Under the pieces are notes generated by a model that saw nothing but the letters and a program-made list of their open reading frames with translations, did no database searches and was not told the DNA's origin. Source: Thermoplasmata archaeon (GTDB lineage: Archaea > Thermoplasmatota > Thermoplasmata > UBA10834). From it: a stretch of 7,154 nucleotides of DNA. Of this stretch, positions 1 through 4,328 are shown piece after piece. The stretch lies in assembly GCA_013331315.1 (NCBI GenBank), contig DUGQ01000225.1, forward strand, positions 1,627 to 8,780, given 5' to 3'. How positions within the stretch are numbered: the first letter of the stretch is position 1; each line of letters begins with the position of its first letter. The translations under genes were made by a program, and so were the position numbers.

Positions 1-423
1 GTCCACGCCCACGTGGACGCAGACATAGTCGACGCCCATCTTCTCGAGCTGCTTCGCCCTCGCGGGCTTGTCGGGGACGTTGAACAGGTCCGCCATCACT
101 TTCGAGCCGTACTGTCTAGCGCTGAGGATCGCCTCCGTCACGGTCGGGTCCGATGAGAGGGCCAGGACCGTGACCACGTCAGCTCCTGACTTGGCCGCCA
201 TCTCGACCTCCGCGCCGCCCACGTCGATGGTCTTCATGTCCGCGACAACCGTCTTGTCGGGGAAGGCCTTCTTCAGGGCTCTGATTGCCTGGACCCCTCC
301 GCTCTTTATGAGCGGAGTCCCAGCCTCAATCCACGTGGCACCGCCTTTGACCGCCTCGGAGGCGATGGTCAACGCCCTGTCAGTGTGTATCAGGTCGAGC
401 GCGACCTGCAGCACGGGTCTCAT
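1..423 (-). CDS. 3-hexulose-6-phosphate synthase (partial, 3' end beyond window)
   Basis: This is the first 141 codons of an OMP-decarboxylase-superfamily TIM barrel, read from ATG at 423 leftwards off the window. The N-terminus (LQVALDL, D10), the E33-A-G-T-P-L-I-K stretch and the D62-M-K64-T-I-D67 motif are those of 3-hexulose-6-phosphate synthase; D-x-K-x-x-D is the superfamily's catalytic and metal/phosphate motif. The enzyme interconverts ribulose 5-phosphate plus formaldehyde and hexulose 6-phosphate. In archaea without an oxidative pentose phosphate pathway it normally runs towards pentose, supplying ribose for nucleotides. The family is about 210 residues, and in archaea can be fused to Fae or to an RraA-like domain; the missing C-terminus means I cannot say whether this copy is fused. 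The start follows a TATA-like box by about 28 bp and has no Shine-Dalgarno sequence, so translation from a leaderless mRNA is likely. OMP decarboxylase is less likely, because EAGTPLIKS is the HPS form. Confidence 0.88.
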   Translation of the reverse strand, partial: MRPVLQVALDLIHTDRALTIASEAVKGGATWIEAGTPLIKSGGVQAIRALKKAFPDKTVVADMKTIDVGGAEVEMAAKSGADVVTVLALSSDPTVTEAILSARQYGSKVMADLFNVPDKPARAKQLEKMGVDYVCVHVGVD

Positions 424-445
424 CGGCCGGATTGACCGCTGTTCC

Positions 446-457
446 TGATTAAAAACC
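446..457 (-). promoter_or_regulatory. TATA box for hexulose-phosphate synthase gene
   Basis: On the minus strand this reads GGTTTTTAATCA, centred about 28 bp upstream of the ATG at 423. Archaeal TATA boxes sit about 26 bp before the transcription start, so the mRNA would begin within a few bases of the start codon. The lack of any GGAGG-like site upstream of the ATG fits a leaderless transcript. Confidence 0.5.
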
Positions 458-465
458 TGTCTGAG

Positions 466-492
466 GCGTGGGCACGCACCTGCGCACGCAGG
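466..492. promoter_or_regulatory. Two adjacent palindromes between divergent TATA boxes (candidate operator)
   Basis: Two near-perfect inverted repeats lie one base apart. The first is GCGTG-GG-CACGC (466-477) and the second is CCTGCG-CA-CGCAGG (479-492). Their centres are 14 bp apart, and both contain the heptamer GCACGCA in direct orientation (472-478 and 484-490, a 12-bp step). They fill the space between the minus-strand TATA box (446-457) and the plus-strand TATA box (501-509), where one dimeric regulator could control both genes. No binding protein is identified, and GC-rich DNA yields short palindromes by chance. Confidence 0.4.
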
Positions 493-500
493 CAAGAAAC

Positions 501-509
501 AATAATATG
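501..509 (+). promoter_or_regulatory. TATA box for RecA-fold operon
   Basis: AATAATATG is centred about 28 bp before the ATG at 533. The predicted transcription start is near 531, giving a leaderless or nearly leaderless mRNA. This placement argues against the in-frame TTG at 521 as a start, since it would lie upstream of the transcript. Confidence 0.5.
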
Positions 510-532
510 TCAAACGGCATTTGCGGAGTGAG

Positions 533-1285
533 ATGGCACAGAGAAGCGGTGAGAGGGAGCGGTGCAGGACCGGCATCGAAGGCCTCGACACTGTCCTGTA
601 CGGCGGCATCCCCCGTGCCAACACAGTCCTTCTCACCGGCAGCTGCGGCACTGGCAAGACCTCGCTCGCCCTGGAGTTTCTGATACACGGGGCAATCAAC
701 GGAGAGAACTCCCTGTTCGTGTCCGTCACCGAGAACTCGGAGAAGATGCTCGCCAACATAATACCCTACAACTTCTTCGAGGACAATCTCGTGAAGTCAG
801 GTAAGCTGGTGTTCGTCGACCTCCCGGTCATGTACGAGCGTCTGGGTATGACCAAGGCCGAGCTGACGATGGAGGAGATCGACCTGCTCGTCGCGGCGAT
901 CGCCAGCCTCGCCCGCGAGCTGGGGACGAAGCGGCTTGTCATCGACTCCATCACCTCGGTGTGCTACAAACTCAAGACATCCGAGAAGATCCGGGACTTC
1001 GTCCTCAAGCTGAGCAAGATGCTCTCCGACCTGGACTGCACCTCTATCCTCGTGAGCGAGGTGTCCGCCCAGTCGAGCTCGTACTCGATGTTCGGGGTCG
1101 AGGAGGCCATATCCGACGGGATCGTGCTCATGGCGAACATGGAGCGCAGGGGGGACCTGCTCAGGACGCTTCAGGTCATCAAGATGAGGGGGACGATGCA
1201 CTCACGGGCGAAGTACGTGCTCGACCTCACGACCGAGGGGGTTCTTCTCGTGCCGTTGCTGAAAGGAGGGAGCACTGGAACATGA
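533..1285 (+). CDS. KaiC/RadA-like RecA-superfamily ATPase (intact Walker motifs)
   Basis: This is a 250-residue single-domain RecA-fold ATPase of the KaiC/RAD55-like group. The Walker A motif is G36-S-C-G-T-G-K42-T43, the candidate catalytic glutamate is E67 in VSVTEN, and Walker B is RLVID138-SITS. Near the C-terminus are 'ISDGIVLM' (193-200) and 'KMRGTMHS' (217-224), the KaiC-type signature in which a basic residue contacts the neighbouring subunit's ATP. All catalytic parts are present, so it should bind and probably hydrolyse ATP, likely as an oligomer. Family members act in signalling, gas vesicle or archaellum regulation, or DNA repair; nothing here picks one. ATG at 533 is chosen over TTG at 521 because of the TATA spacing and the GGAGTGAG immediately before it. 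It is the first gene of three; its TGA overlaps the next ATG (ATGA), implying translational coupling. It has no second KaiC domain, sensor domain or membrane segment. Confidence 0.88.
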   Translation: MAQRSGERERCRTGIEGLDTVLYGGIPRANTVLLTGSCGTGKTSLALEFLIHGAINGENSLFVSVTENSEKMLANIIPYNFFEDNLVKSGKLVFVDLPVMYERLGMTKAELTMEEIDLLVAAIASLARELGTKRLVIDSITSVCYKLKTSEKIRDFVLKLSKMLSDLDCTSILVSEVSAQSSSYSMFGVEEAISDGIVLMANMERRGDLLRTLQVIKMRGTMHSRAKYVLDLTTEGVLLVPLLKGGSTGT

Positions 1286-1872
1286 CCGAAGCACGCGTCG
1301 CGCAGCGGATAGCCGACGAGCTCTTGGAGGCGCCTCCATCGTCCGCCGTCTCCCTTCAGATGTCGATCGATCACTACCTGGAGGTCCTGAGGGGCGTGTT
1401 GGACCTGTTCGCCTCCAAGAAGGACGCTGACGTCATCTACGTGACCTCCACGATATCCTTCGAGGCGATCAAGCGCGTGCTGGAGGCGTTGGACATAGAC
1501 ACGTCGCGGGTCTCCTTCGTCGACTGCATCTCCCACATGACCATGGGGGCCGGCTCGGGACAGATGGACGAGCGGACTGCCCTCGTGGAGAGCCCGACCA
1601 TGCTCGAGAACGTCATGCTCAAGGTCGAGTACCTGATCCGTCTCTCGGAGGCAAGCGAGAAGATAGTCGTGATTGACTCGATCAACTCATTGGCCATCCA
1701 CAACAACAACTGGATCCTGTCGGAGTTCCTGCACATACTCGTATCGGGCCTGAGGGCCAGGAACGTGTACACCGTCATCTTCTCCGTGGAGGAGCACTCC
1801 ACCCCGGAGATAAACAACATGGTGAACCTGGTCTGCGACCACGGTATACGCACCAGTGCCCCGGAGGAATGA
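1282..1872 (+). CDS. RecA-fold protein lacking the P-loop (degenerate KaiC-like, DUF835-like shape)
   Basis: This 196-residue protein aligns by eye with both neighbours. Strand 'VIYVTST' (51-57) matches 'VTYFTST' of the downstream protein, and 'KIVVID132-SINSL' is a good Walker B. Where Walker A should be (about 17-30) there is only APPSSAVSLQMS, with no G-rich loop, and the catalytic Glu position is I58. The C-terminal KMRGT hairpin of the first gene is also missing: the protein ends soon after 'MVNLVCDHGI' (180-189). It is therefore shortened at both ends and should not hydrolyse ATP. The overall form resembles the P-loop-less RecA-like domains annotated as DUF835. It may be a non-catalytic partner in a mixed ring. 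ATG at 1282 overlaps the previous stop, with GGAGGG at 1265-1270 as ribosome site. Reading farther upstream in this frame to 961 is only a shadow of the first gene. Confidence 0.75.
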   Translation: MTEARVAQRIADELLEAPPSSAVSLQMSIDHYLEVLRGVLDLFASKKDADVIYVTSTISFEAIKRVLEALDIDTSRVSFVDCISHMTMGAGSGQMDERTALVESPTMLENVMLKVEYLIRLSEASEKIVVIDSINSLAIHNNNWILSEFLHILVSGLRARNVYTVIFSVEEHSTPEINNMVNLVCDHGIRTSAPEE

Positions 1873-1873
1873 G

Positions 1874-2599
1874 ATGAAGTTCACCAGCATAGGGATCAAG
1901 GCACTCGACGACCACCTGGGCGGGGGCGTGCAGAAGGGGTCGACCCTCCTGATAATGGGCAACCCAGGCTCAGGGACGGAGTTCTTCGCGAAGCAGTTCG
2001 CCTCCGCAGGCAAGGAGGCGGTGACGTACTTCACGTCGACCGAACGCGACGAGGACGTGCTCAACGTGATGCGCGAGTACGGGTGGAGGACGGATATCTC
2101 GATAATCAACATCGGGTCGAAGTACTACGAGAACGTGCTCGCCAAGAAGCTGGAGATCAGCAGGTTCAGGCAGGAGGGGCTGAGCCTGGCGGACATAAGG
2201 CGCTTCGAGGAGAAGGACATGCACAAGGAGGAGAACTTCCTCACCTACCTCTCGTACGAGATATCCAAGCTGGAGGCGCCGTTCAGGGTCGTGATCAACT
2301 CGCTGGACTTCTTCCTCGAGAACTACGACAGCGCCGAGGTGCTGATGGCGATGCGGACGATAAAGGCCCACACGCAGCACTCGGAGAGCGTCACGCTCAT
2401 GACCATGCTGAAGGGGGTCCACGAGTCCCGCATCCAGAGCAGCATCGAGGACCTGGCCGACGTGATACTCGAGCTGGACCGGGAGAAGGTGGGCCACGAG
2501 TTCAGGAAGTACGTGATGGTTCAGAAGGTGAGGAACCGGCCGGCGATGGTCGGTATCATCCCGTGCGCGTTCGACGAGACGGGGATCAAGCCCTGTTGA
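1874..2599 (+). CDS. KaiC-like RecA-fold pseudo-ATPase (degenerate Walker A and B)
   Basis: This 241-residue protein starts like a typical KaiC-like domain ('IGIKALDDHLGGGVQKGSTLLIMG', residues 6-29, seen as homologous to the first gene's 'GIEGLDTVLYGGIPRANTVLLTG'). The P-loop reads G29-N-P-G-S-G-T35-E36 where G-K-T/S is expected, so the phosphate-binding lysine is replaced by Thr. The Walker B position is VVIN142-SLD, Asn in place of the metal-linked Asp. The 'TSTE57' glutamate is kept. A charged, probably helical stretch lies at 93-122. The C-terminal 'QKVRNRP' appears to replace the KMRGT hairpin. It may bind nucleotide weakly or not at all. The start at 1874 is supported by GGAGG at 1863-1867 with a 6-nt spacer; GTG at 1856 would overlap the preceding gene and lies upstream of that site. 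Only one base separates it from the previous stop, so the three proteins are probably made together. Confidence 0.8.
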   Translation: MKFTSIGIKALDDHLGGGVQKGSTLLIMGNPGSGTEFFAKQFASAGKEAVTYFTSTERDEDVLNVMREYGWRTDISIINIGSKYYENVLAKKLEISRFRQEGLSLADIRRFEEKDMHKEENFLTYLSYEISKLEAPFRVVINSLDFFLENYDSAEVLMAMRTIKAHTQHSESVTLMTMLKGVHESRIQSSIEDLADVILELDREKVGHEFRKYVMVQKVRNRPAMVGIIPCAFDETGIKPC

Positions 2600-2633
2600 G
2601 CCCGAATCCACCTCGCGGAGTAGCCCTGAAAAC

Positions 2634-2657
2634 GTCGCATTTTCGACAAATGGCGAC
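2634..2657. repeat. Imperfect inverted repeat downstream of ATPase operon
   Basis: Arms GTCGCATTT (2634-2642) and AAATGGCGAC (2648-2657) pair over 9 bp with one bulged G and a 5-nt loop. It starts 35 nt after the stop codon at 2599 and ends 13 nt before a TATA box. It could be a processing or termination structure for the ATPase mRNA, or an upstream protein site for the pilin-side promoter. Confidence 0.35.
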
Positions 2658-2670
2658 ATTCATAACTCAG

Positions 2671-2679
2671 TTTATAAAT
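2671..2679 (+). promoter_or_regulatory. Upstream TATA box in pilin control region
   Basis: TTTATAAAT is a near-ideal archaeal TATA box, in a locally AT-rich context. A start about 26 bp downstream would fall near 2701, just after the palindrome at 2682-2700. It could produce a long-leader pilin transcript (about 155 nt before the ATG), a small RNA, or a very short coding RNA. Confidence 0.5.
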
Positions 2680-2681
2680 GA

Positions 2682-2700
2682 AAGGAGACTTCGTCTCCTT
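2682..2700. promoter_or_regulatory. Perfect palindrome between TATA box and predicted start (candidate operator)
   Basis: AAGGAGAC-TTC-GTCTCCTT has perfect 8-bp arms around a 3-nt centre. It begins 3 bp after the TATA box at 2671-2679 and ends at the predicted transcription start. A protein bound here would block polymerase, so a repressor site is the simplest reading. As RNA it would form a tight hairpin, but under the predicted start it would not be transcribed from its own promoter. A terminator role is less likely without a following T-run. Confidence 0.5.
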
Positions 2701-2783
2701 GATACTGGCATAATGACGACATACCCAGATGTTCCATTTCGCTCTTTGCCGAAACGAGTCACGCTCAAATCTGATAATCACCC

Positions 2784-2798
2784 GGAAAGCTATATAAA
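2784..2798 (+). promoter_or_regulatory. Main pilin 1 promoter (BRE-like purines plus TATA box)
   Basis: GGAAAGC precedes TATATAAA (2791-2798), giving a purine-rich BRE followed by a consensus TATA box. The predicted transcription start is near 2820, so the leader is about 36 nt and carries a hairpin and a full Shine-Dalgarno sequence. This is the strongest-looking promoter in the window, as suits an abundant structural protein. Confidence 0.65.
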
Positions 2799-2823
2799 CT
2801 CGCCTCGGTGCTAATCACCATTG

Positions 2824-2843
2824 TGCGGGCCGAAAGGTCCGCA
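2824..2843 (+). promoter_or_regulatory. 5'-leader hairpin of pilin 1 mRNA (GNRA loop)
   Basis: An 8-bp stem (2824-2831 with 2836-2843, one G-U pair) is closed by the GAAA tetraloop at 2832-2835, a very stable RNA fold. It begins only a few bases after the predicted transcription start and its last base touches the AGGAGG site (2843-2848). A matching hairpin stands in the same position before pilin 2. Likely roles are protecting the 5' end or tuning ribosome access; a DNA-level operator is also possible. Confidence 0.55.
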
Positions 2844-2855
2844 GGAGGACAAAAC

Positions 2856-3383
2856 ATGAAGAAGATCTGGGCAGTCCGAAAGGACGCCGAGGGTGTGTCC
2901 CCCGTTATTGCGACCATCTTGATGGTCGCGATTACCGTCGTCCTGGCGGCCGTGCTGTATGTCATGGTGCTGGGCTTCGGGGGCACGAGCACCCAGACGC
3001 CGACGTCGAGCCTTACGAAGTCGACGGTGACTAGTGGCGTGAAGATGACCTTCGCGCCGGTGAGCGTGGACACGCAGTGGAGCGATGTGACCATACTGCT
3101 GAGCGACGGGACTGACACAGTGCAGTGGGCCACGGTGACGACCGACCTCGACGATGGAACGACCACGAAGGACGAGTTCACCGTCGTGACTCTGACCACC
3201 GCGAGCATAAACATCTACTGCAACGTGACTGACCTTGCTGGAAACGGATACGTCAACCAGGGAGACTATTTCGTCTTGACGACTGGTGGCGCGAACGCAT
3301 TCAGCAGCGCGACGACCTACACGGTCACCATAATGCACGACCCGACGGCGGCTGAGATCTGTCACCTCAACTTCCAGGGCTGA
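2856..3383 (+). CDS. Archaeal type IV pilin, paralogue 1
   Basis: This is a 175-residue prepilin. A short charged leader (1-13, ending D-A-E12-G13) precedes V14-SPVIATIL and a hydrophobic helix to about residue 39, the class III signal and assembly helix of the archaeal Pilin_N family (DUF1628). The prepilin peptidase should cut after G13; charged E12 fits its rule. The mature head (about 44-175) is Thr/Ser-rich and probably beta-rich. It has one N-glycosylation sequon (N123-V-T), an EF-hand-like loop at 126-137 (D-L-A-G-N-G-Y-V-N-Q-G-D) and two cysteines, C122 and C169. ATG 2856 is fixed by AGGAGG at 2843-2848 with a 7-nt spacer; the frame upstream to 2808 is non-coding leader. It is paralogous and equal in length to the next gene. 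An archaellin is less likely, since VSPVIATIL is the pilin form. Function: surface filament subunit, probably for adhesion or cell contact. Confidence 0.88.
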   Translation: MKKIWAVRKDAEGVSPVIATILMVAITVVLAAVLYVMVLGFGGTSTQTPTSSLTKSTVTSGVKMTFAPVSVDTQWSDVTILLSDGTDTVQWATVTTDLDDGTTTKDEFTVVTLTTASINIYCNVTDLAGNGYVNQGDYFVLTTGGANAFSSATTYTVTIMHDPTAAEICHLNFQG

Positions 3384-3414
3384 GCAATCCGCGCTGGATG
3401 AAGTGACTACCAAA

Positions 3415-3443
3415 CCCTTTCCTTCTCCCCCTTTTGATTTTCC
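3415..3443 (+). terminator. Pyrimidine/T-rich terminator after pilin 1
   Basis: About 30 nt downstream of the stop is a run of pyrimidines with CCTTTCC, CCTTTTG and ATTTTCCC clusters. Archaeal transcription ends at oligo-T tracts without needing a hairpin, so this is a reasonable terminator. It separates the pilin 1 transcript from the pilin 2 promoter. Confidence 0.5.
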
Positions 3444-3473
3444 CGGCCTGTGCCAGGTTTTCATGACCGACTC

Positions 3474-3483
3474 TTAATATATT
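3474..3483 (+). promoter_or_regulatory. TATA box for pilin 2
   Basis: TTAATATATT is followed by a predicted start near 3504, leaving a leader of about 34 nt before the ATG at 3538. The ATG at 3487 would lie upstream of that start, which argues against it. Confidence 0.55.
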
Positions 3484-3506
3484 CGCATGGCGATTGGGTT
3501 GTCTAG

Positions 3507-3523
3507 GCGTGGCGGATGCCCGC
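3507..3523 (+). promoter_or_regulatory. 5'-leader hairpin of pilin 2 mRNA
   Basis: GCG-U-GGC (3507-3513) pairs with GCC-CGC (3518-3523), a 6-bp stem with one bulged U and loop GGAU. It starts about 3 nt after the predicted transcription start and ends 14 nt before the ATG, almost the same geometry as the hairpin of pilin 1, although the sequence differs. Confidence 0.45.
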
Positions 3524-3537
3524 TCAGGATGAGAATT

Positions 3538-4065
3538 ATGAAGAAGTCATGGACCCTCAGACCTGATTATAACGGTGTTTCTCCAGTGATCGCGACAATC
3601 CTCCTTGTTGGCATAACGGTGGTGTTGGCCGCGACCCTGTACATAATGGCGTTCGGGTTCGGGACGGGGACTACGGACACCCCGCCCGTTGCGGACATCA
3701 CGAAGTCCACAGTACTCAACGGACTCAAGTTCACGTTCACGCCGTTCTCAAAGGAGACGGTGTGGAGCGACGTGAGTGCCGTGCTCACGGCCGGCGTCGA
3801 TACCATCTCGTTCACCAACATCACAACCGAGGACATGCTGAACTCCAGCGGTTCGGTCACTAAGCAACTCGGCTATCAGGAGCTTGGCAGCCTCGATGTG
3901 TACATGAACGTGACCGACCTCGCCGGAAACGGATATGTCAACCAGGGCGACTCGTTCACCCTCACCACCGGGGGCGGCGTGTTCTCCAACTCGGTGACAT
4001 ACGAGTTGTTCATAATGTACGACCCGCTCGGCGCCGTGATAACGTCCATGACGTTCCAGGGCTGA
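3538..4065 (+). CDS. Archaeal type IV pilin, paralogue 2
   Basis: This is a 175-residue prepilin, exactly as long as its paralogue. The leader MKKSWTLRPDYNG (1-13) is followed by V14-SPVIATILLV and a hydrophobic helix to about residue 39. Cleavage should again fall after G13, but the residue before it is Asn (N12), not the charged residue usually preferred, so processing may be slower. The head shares KSTV, WSDV, the EF-hand-like loop (127-138), 'LTTGG', 'IM-DP' and the closing FQG with pilin 1. It has three sequons (N94-I-T, N102-S-S, N124-V-T) and no cysteine. The start at 3538 is chosen for equal length, for homology of the MKK leader and for TATA spacing; ATG at 3529 is an in-frame alternative. 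The ribosome site (GGATGAG, 3527-3533) is weaker than that of pilin 1, which suggests lower expression, perhaps as a minor subunit. Confidence 0.87.
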   Translation: MKKSWTLRPDYNGVSPVIATILLVGITVVLAATLYIMAFGFGTGTTDTPPVADITKSTVLNGLKFTFTPFSKETVWSDVSAVLTAGVDTISFTNITTEDMLNSSGSVTKQLGYQELGSLDVYMNVTDLAGNGYVNQGDSFTLTTGGGVFSNSVTYELFIMYDPLGAVITSMTFQG

Positions 4066-4086
4066 GCCGTCAAGGGGCAGGTCTGA

Positions 4087-4326
4087 GTGAACGGCAACCC
4101 CGCGTCAAGGCAGATGACCCCTGACGAAGCCGAGGAGTATGTGCTATCTCTCCTTCGACTGAGAGGTCCCATGACGACCATGGAGATAGAGAAGTTCGCA
4201 GGGGAGGAGGGCCGACGTTGCCCCGACCAGACGGTGTTGTTCCTCGCCAAGATGAGGGGCAAGGGTTTGATCGACGGCGAACCCTCGACTGAGAGGAAGG
4301 GCTGGCTCTGGAGTCTTCCGTCCTGA
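4087..4326 (+). CDS. Small winged-helix DNA-binding protein
   Basis: This is a 79-residue protein with a winged-helix pattern. A helix at about 11-25 ('PDEAEEYVLSLLRLRG') is followed by 'PMTTMEIEKFAG' (28-39) as the positioning helix, 'CPDQTVLFLAKMRGKGLI' (45-62) as the recognition helix, and 'GEPSTERKGWLWSLP' (64-78) as a wing. No effector domain is present. It starts with GTG at 4087, 21 nt behind the pilin 2 stop, with AGGGGCAGGT upstream. ATG at 4114 (residue 10) is a possible alternative start. No terminator or promoter is visible between it and pilin 2, so it is probably co-transcribed and may regulate the pilins by feedback (inference). I do not recognise a specific family. Confidence 0.62.
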   Translation: MNGNPASRQMTPDEAEEYVLSLLRLRGPMTTMEIEKFAGEEGRRCPDQTVLFLAKMRGKGLIDGEPSTERKGWLWSLPS

Positions 4327-4328
4327 GG

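Larger units (their letters stand above)
2600..2855. other. Regulatory intergenic region between ATPase operon and pilins
   Basis: This 256-bp, relatively AT-rich stretch holds no convincing gene. In order it contains an imperfect inverted repeat (2634-2657), a TATA box (2671-2679), a perfect 8-bp-arm palindrome (2682-2700), a second TATA box (2791-2798), a leader hairpin (2824-2843) and a strong Shine-Dalgarno site (2843-2848). I see no clear oligo-T terminator for the ATPase operon. A 33-codon reading frame (2713-2814) is possible but unsupported. The frame on the opposite strand (2521-2781) looks like chance. Confidence 0.7.

Noticed and set aside
68..448. Plus-strand frame opposite hexulose-phosphate synthase
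   Set aside because: The minus strand encodes clear family motifs across the same bases; the plus frame is its shadow.
961..1281. In-frame 5' extension of the second RecA-fold gene
   Set aside because: The extension is a shifted reading of the first ATPase with low-complexity, Arg/Gly-rich content; ATG 1282 in the ATGA overlap is the natural start.
2682..2700. Palindrome as intrinsic terminator of the ATPase operon
   Set aside because: No T-run follows, and archaeal termination depends on T tracts rather than hairpins; an operator fits its place after the TATA box better.
2521..2781. 86-codon frame on the minus strand in the AT-rich gap
   Set aside because: It overlaps the pseudo-ATPase 3' end in antisense, runs through the promoter elements, and its translation shows no recognisable domain or ribosome site.
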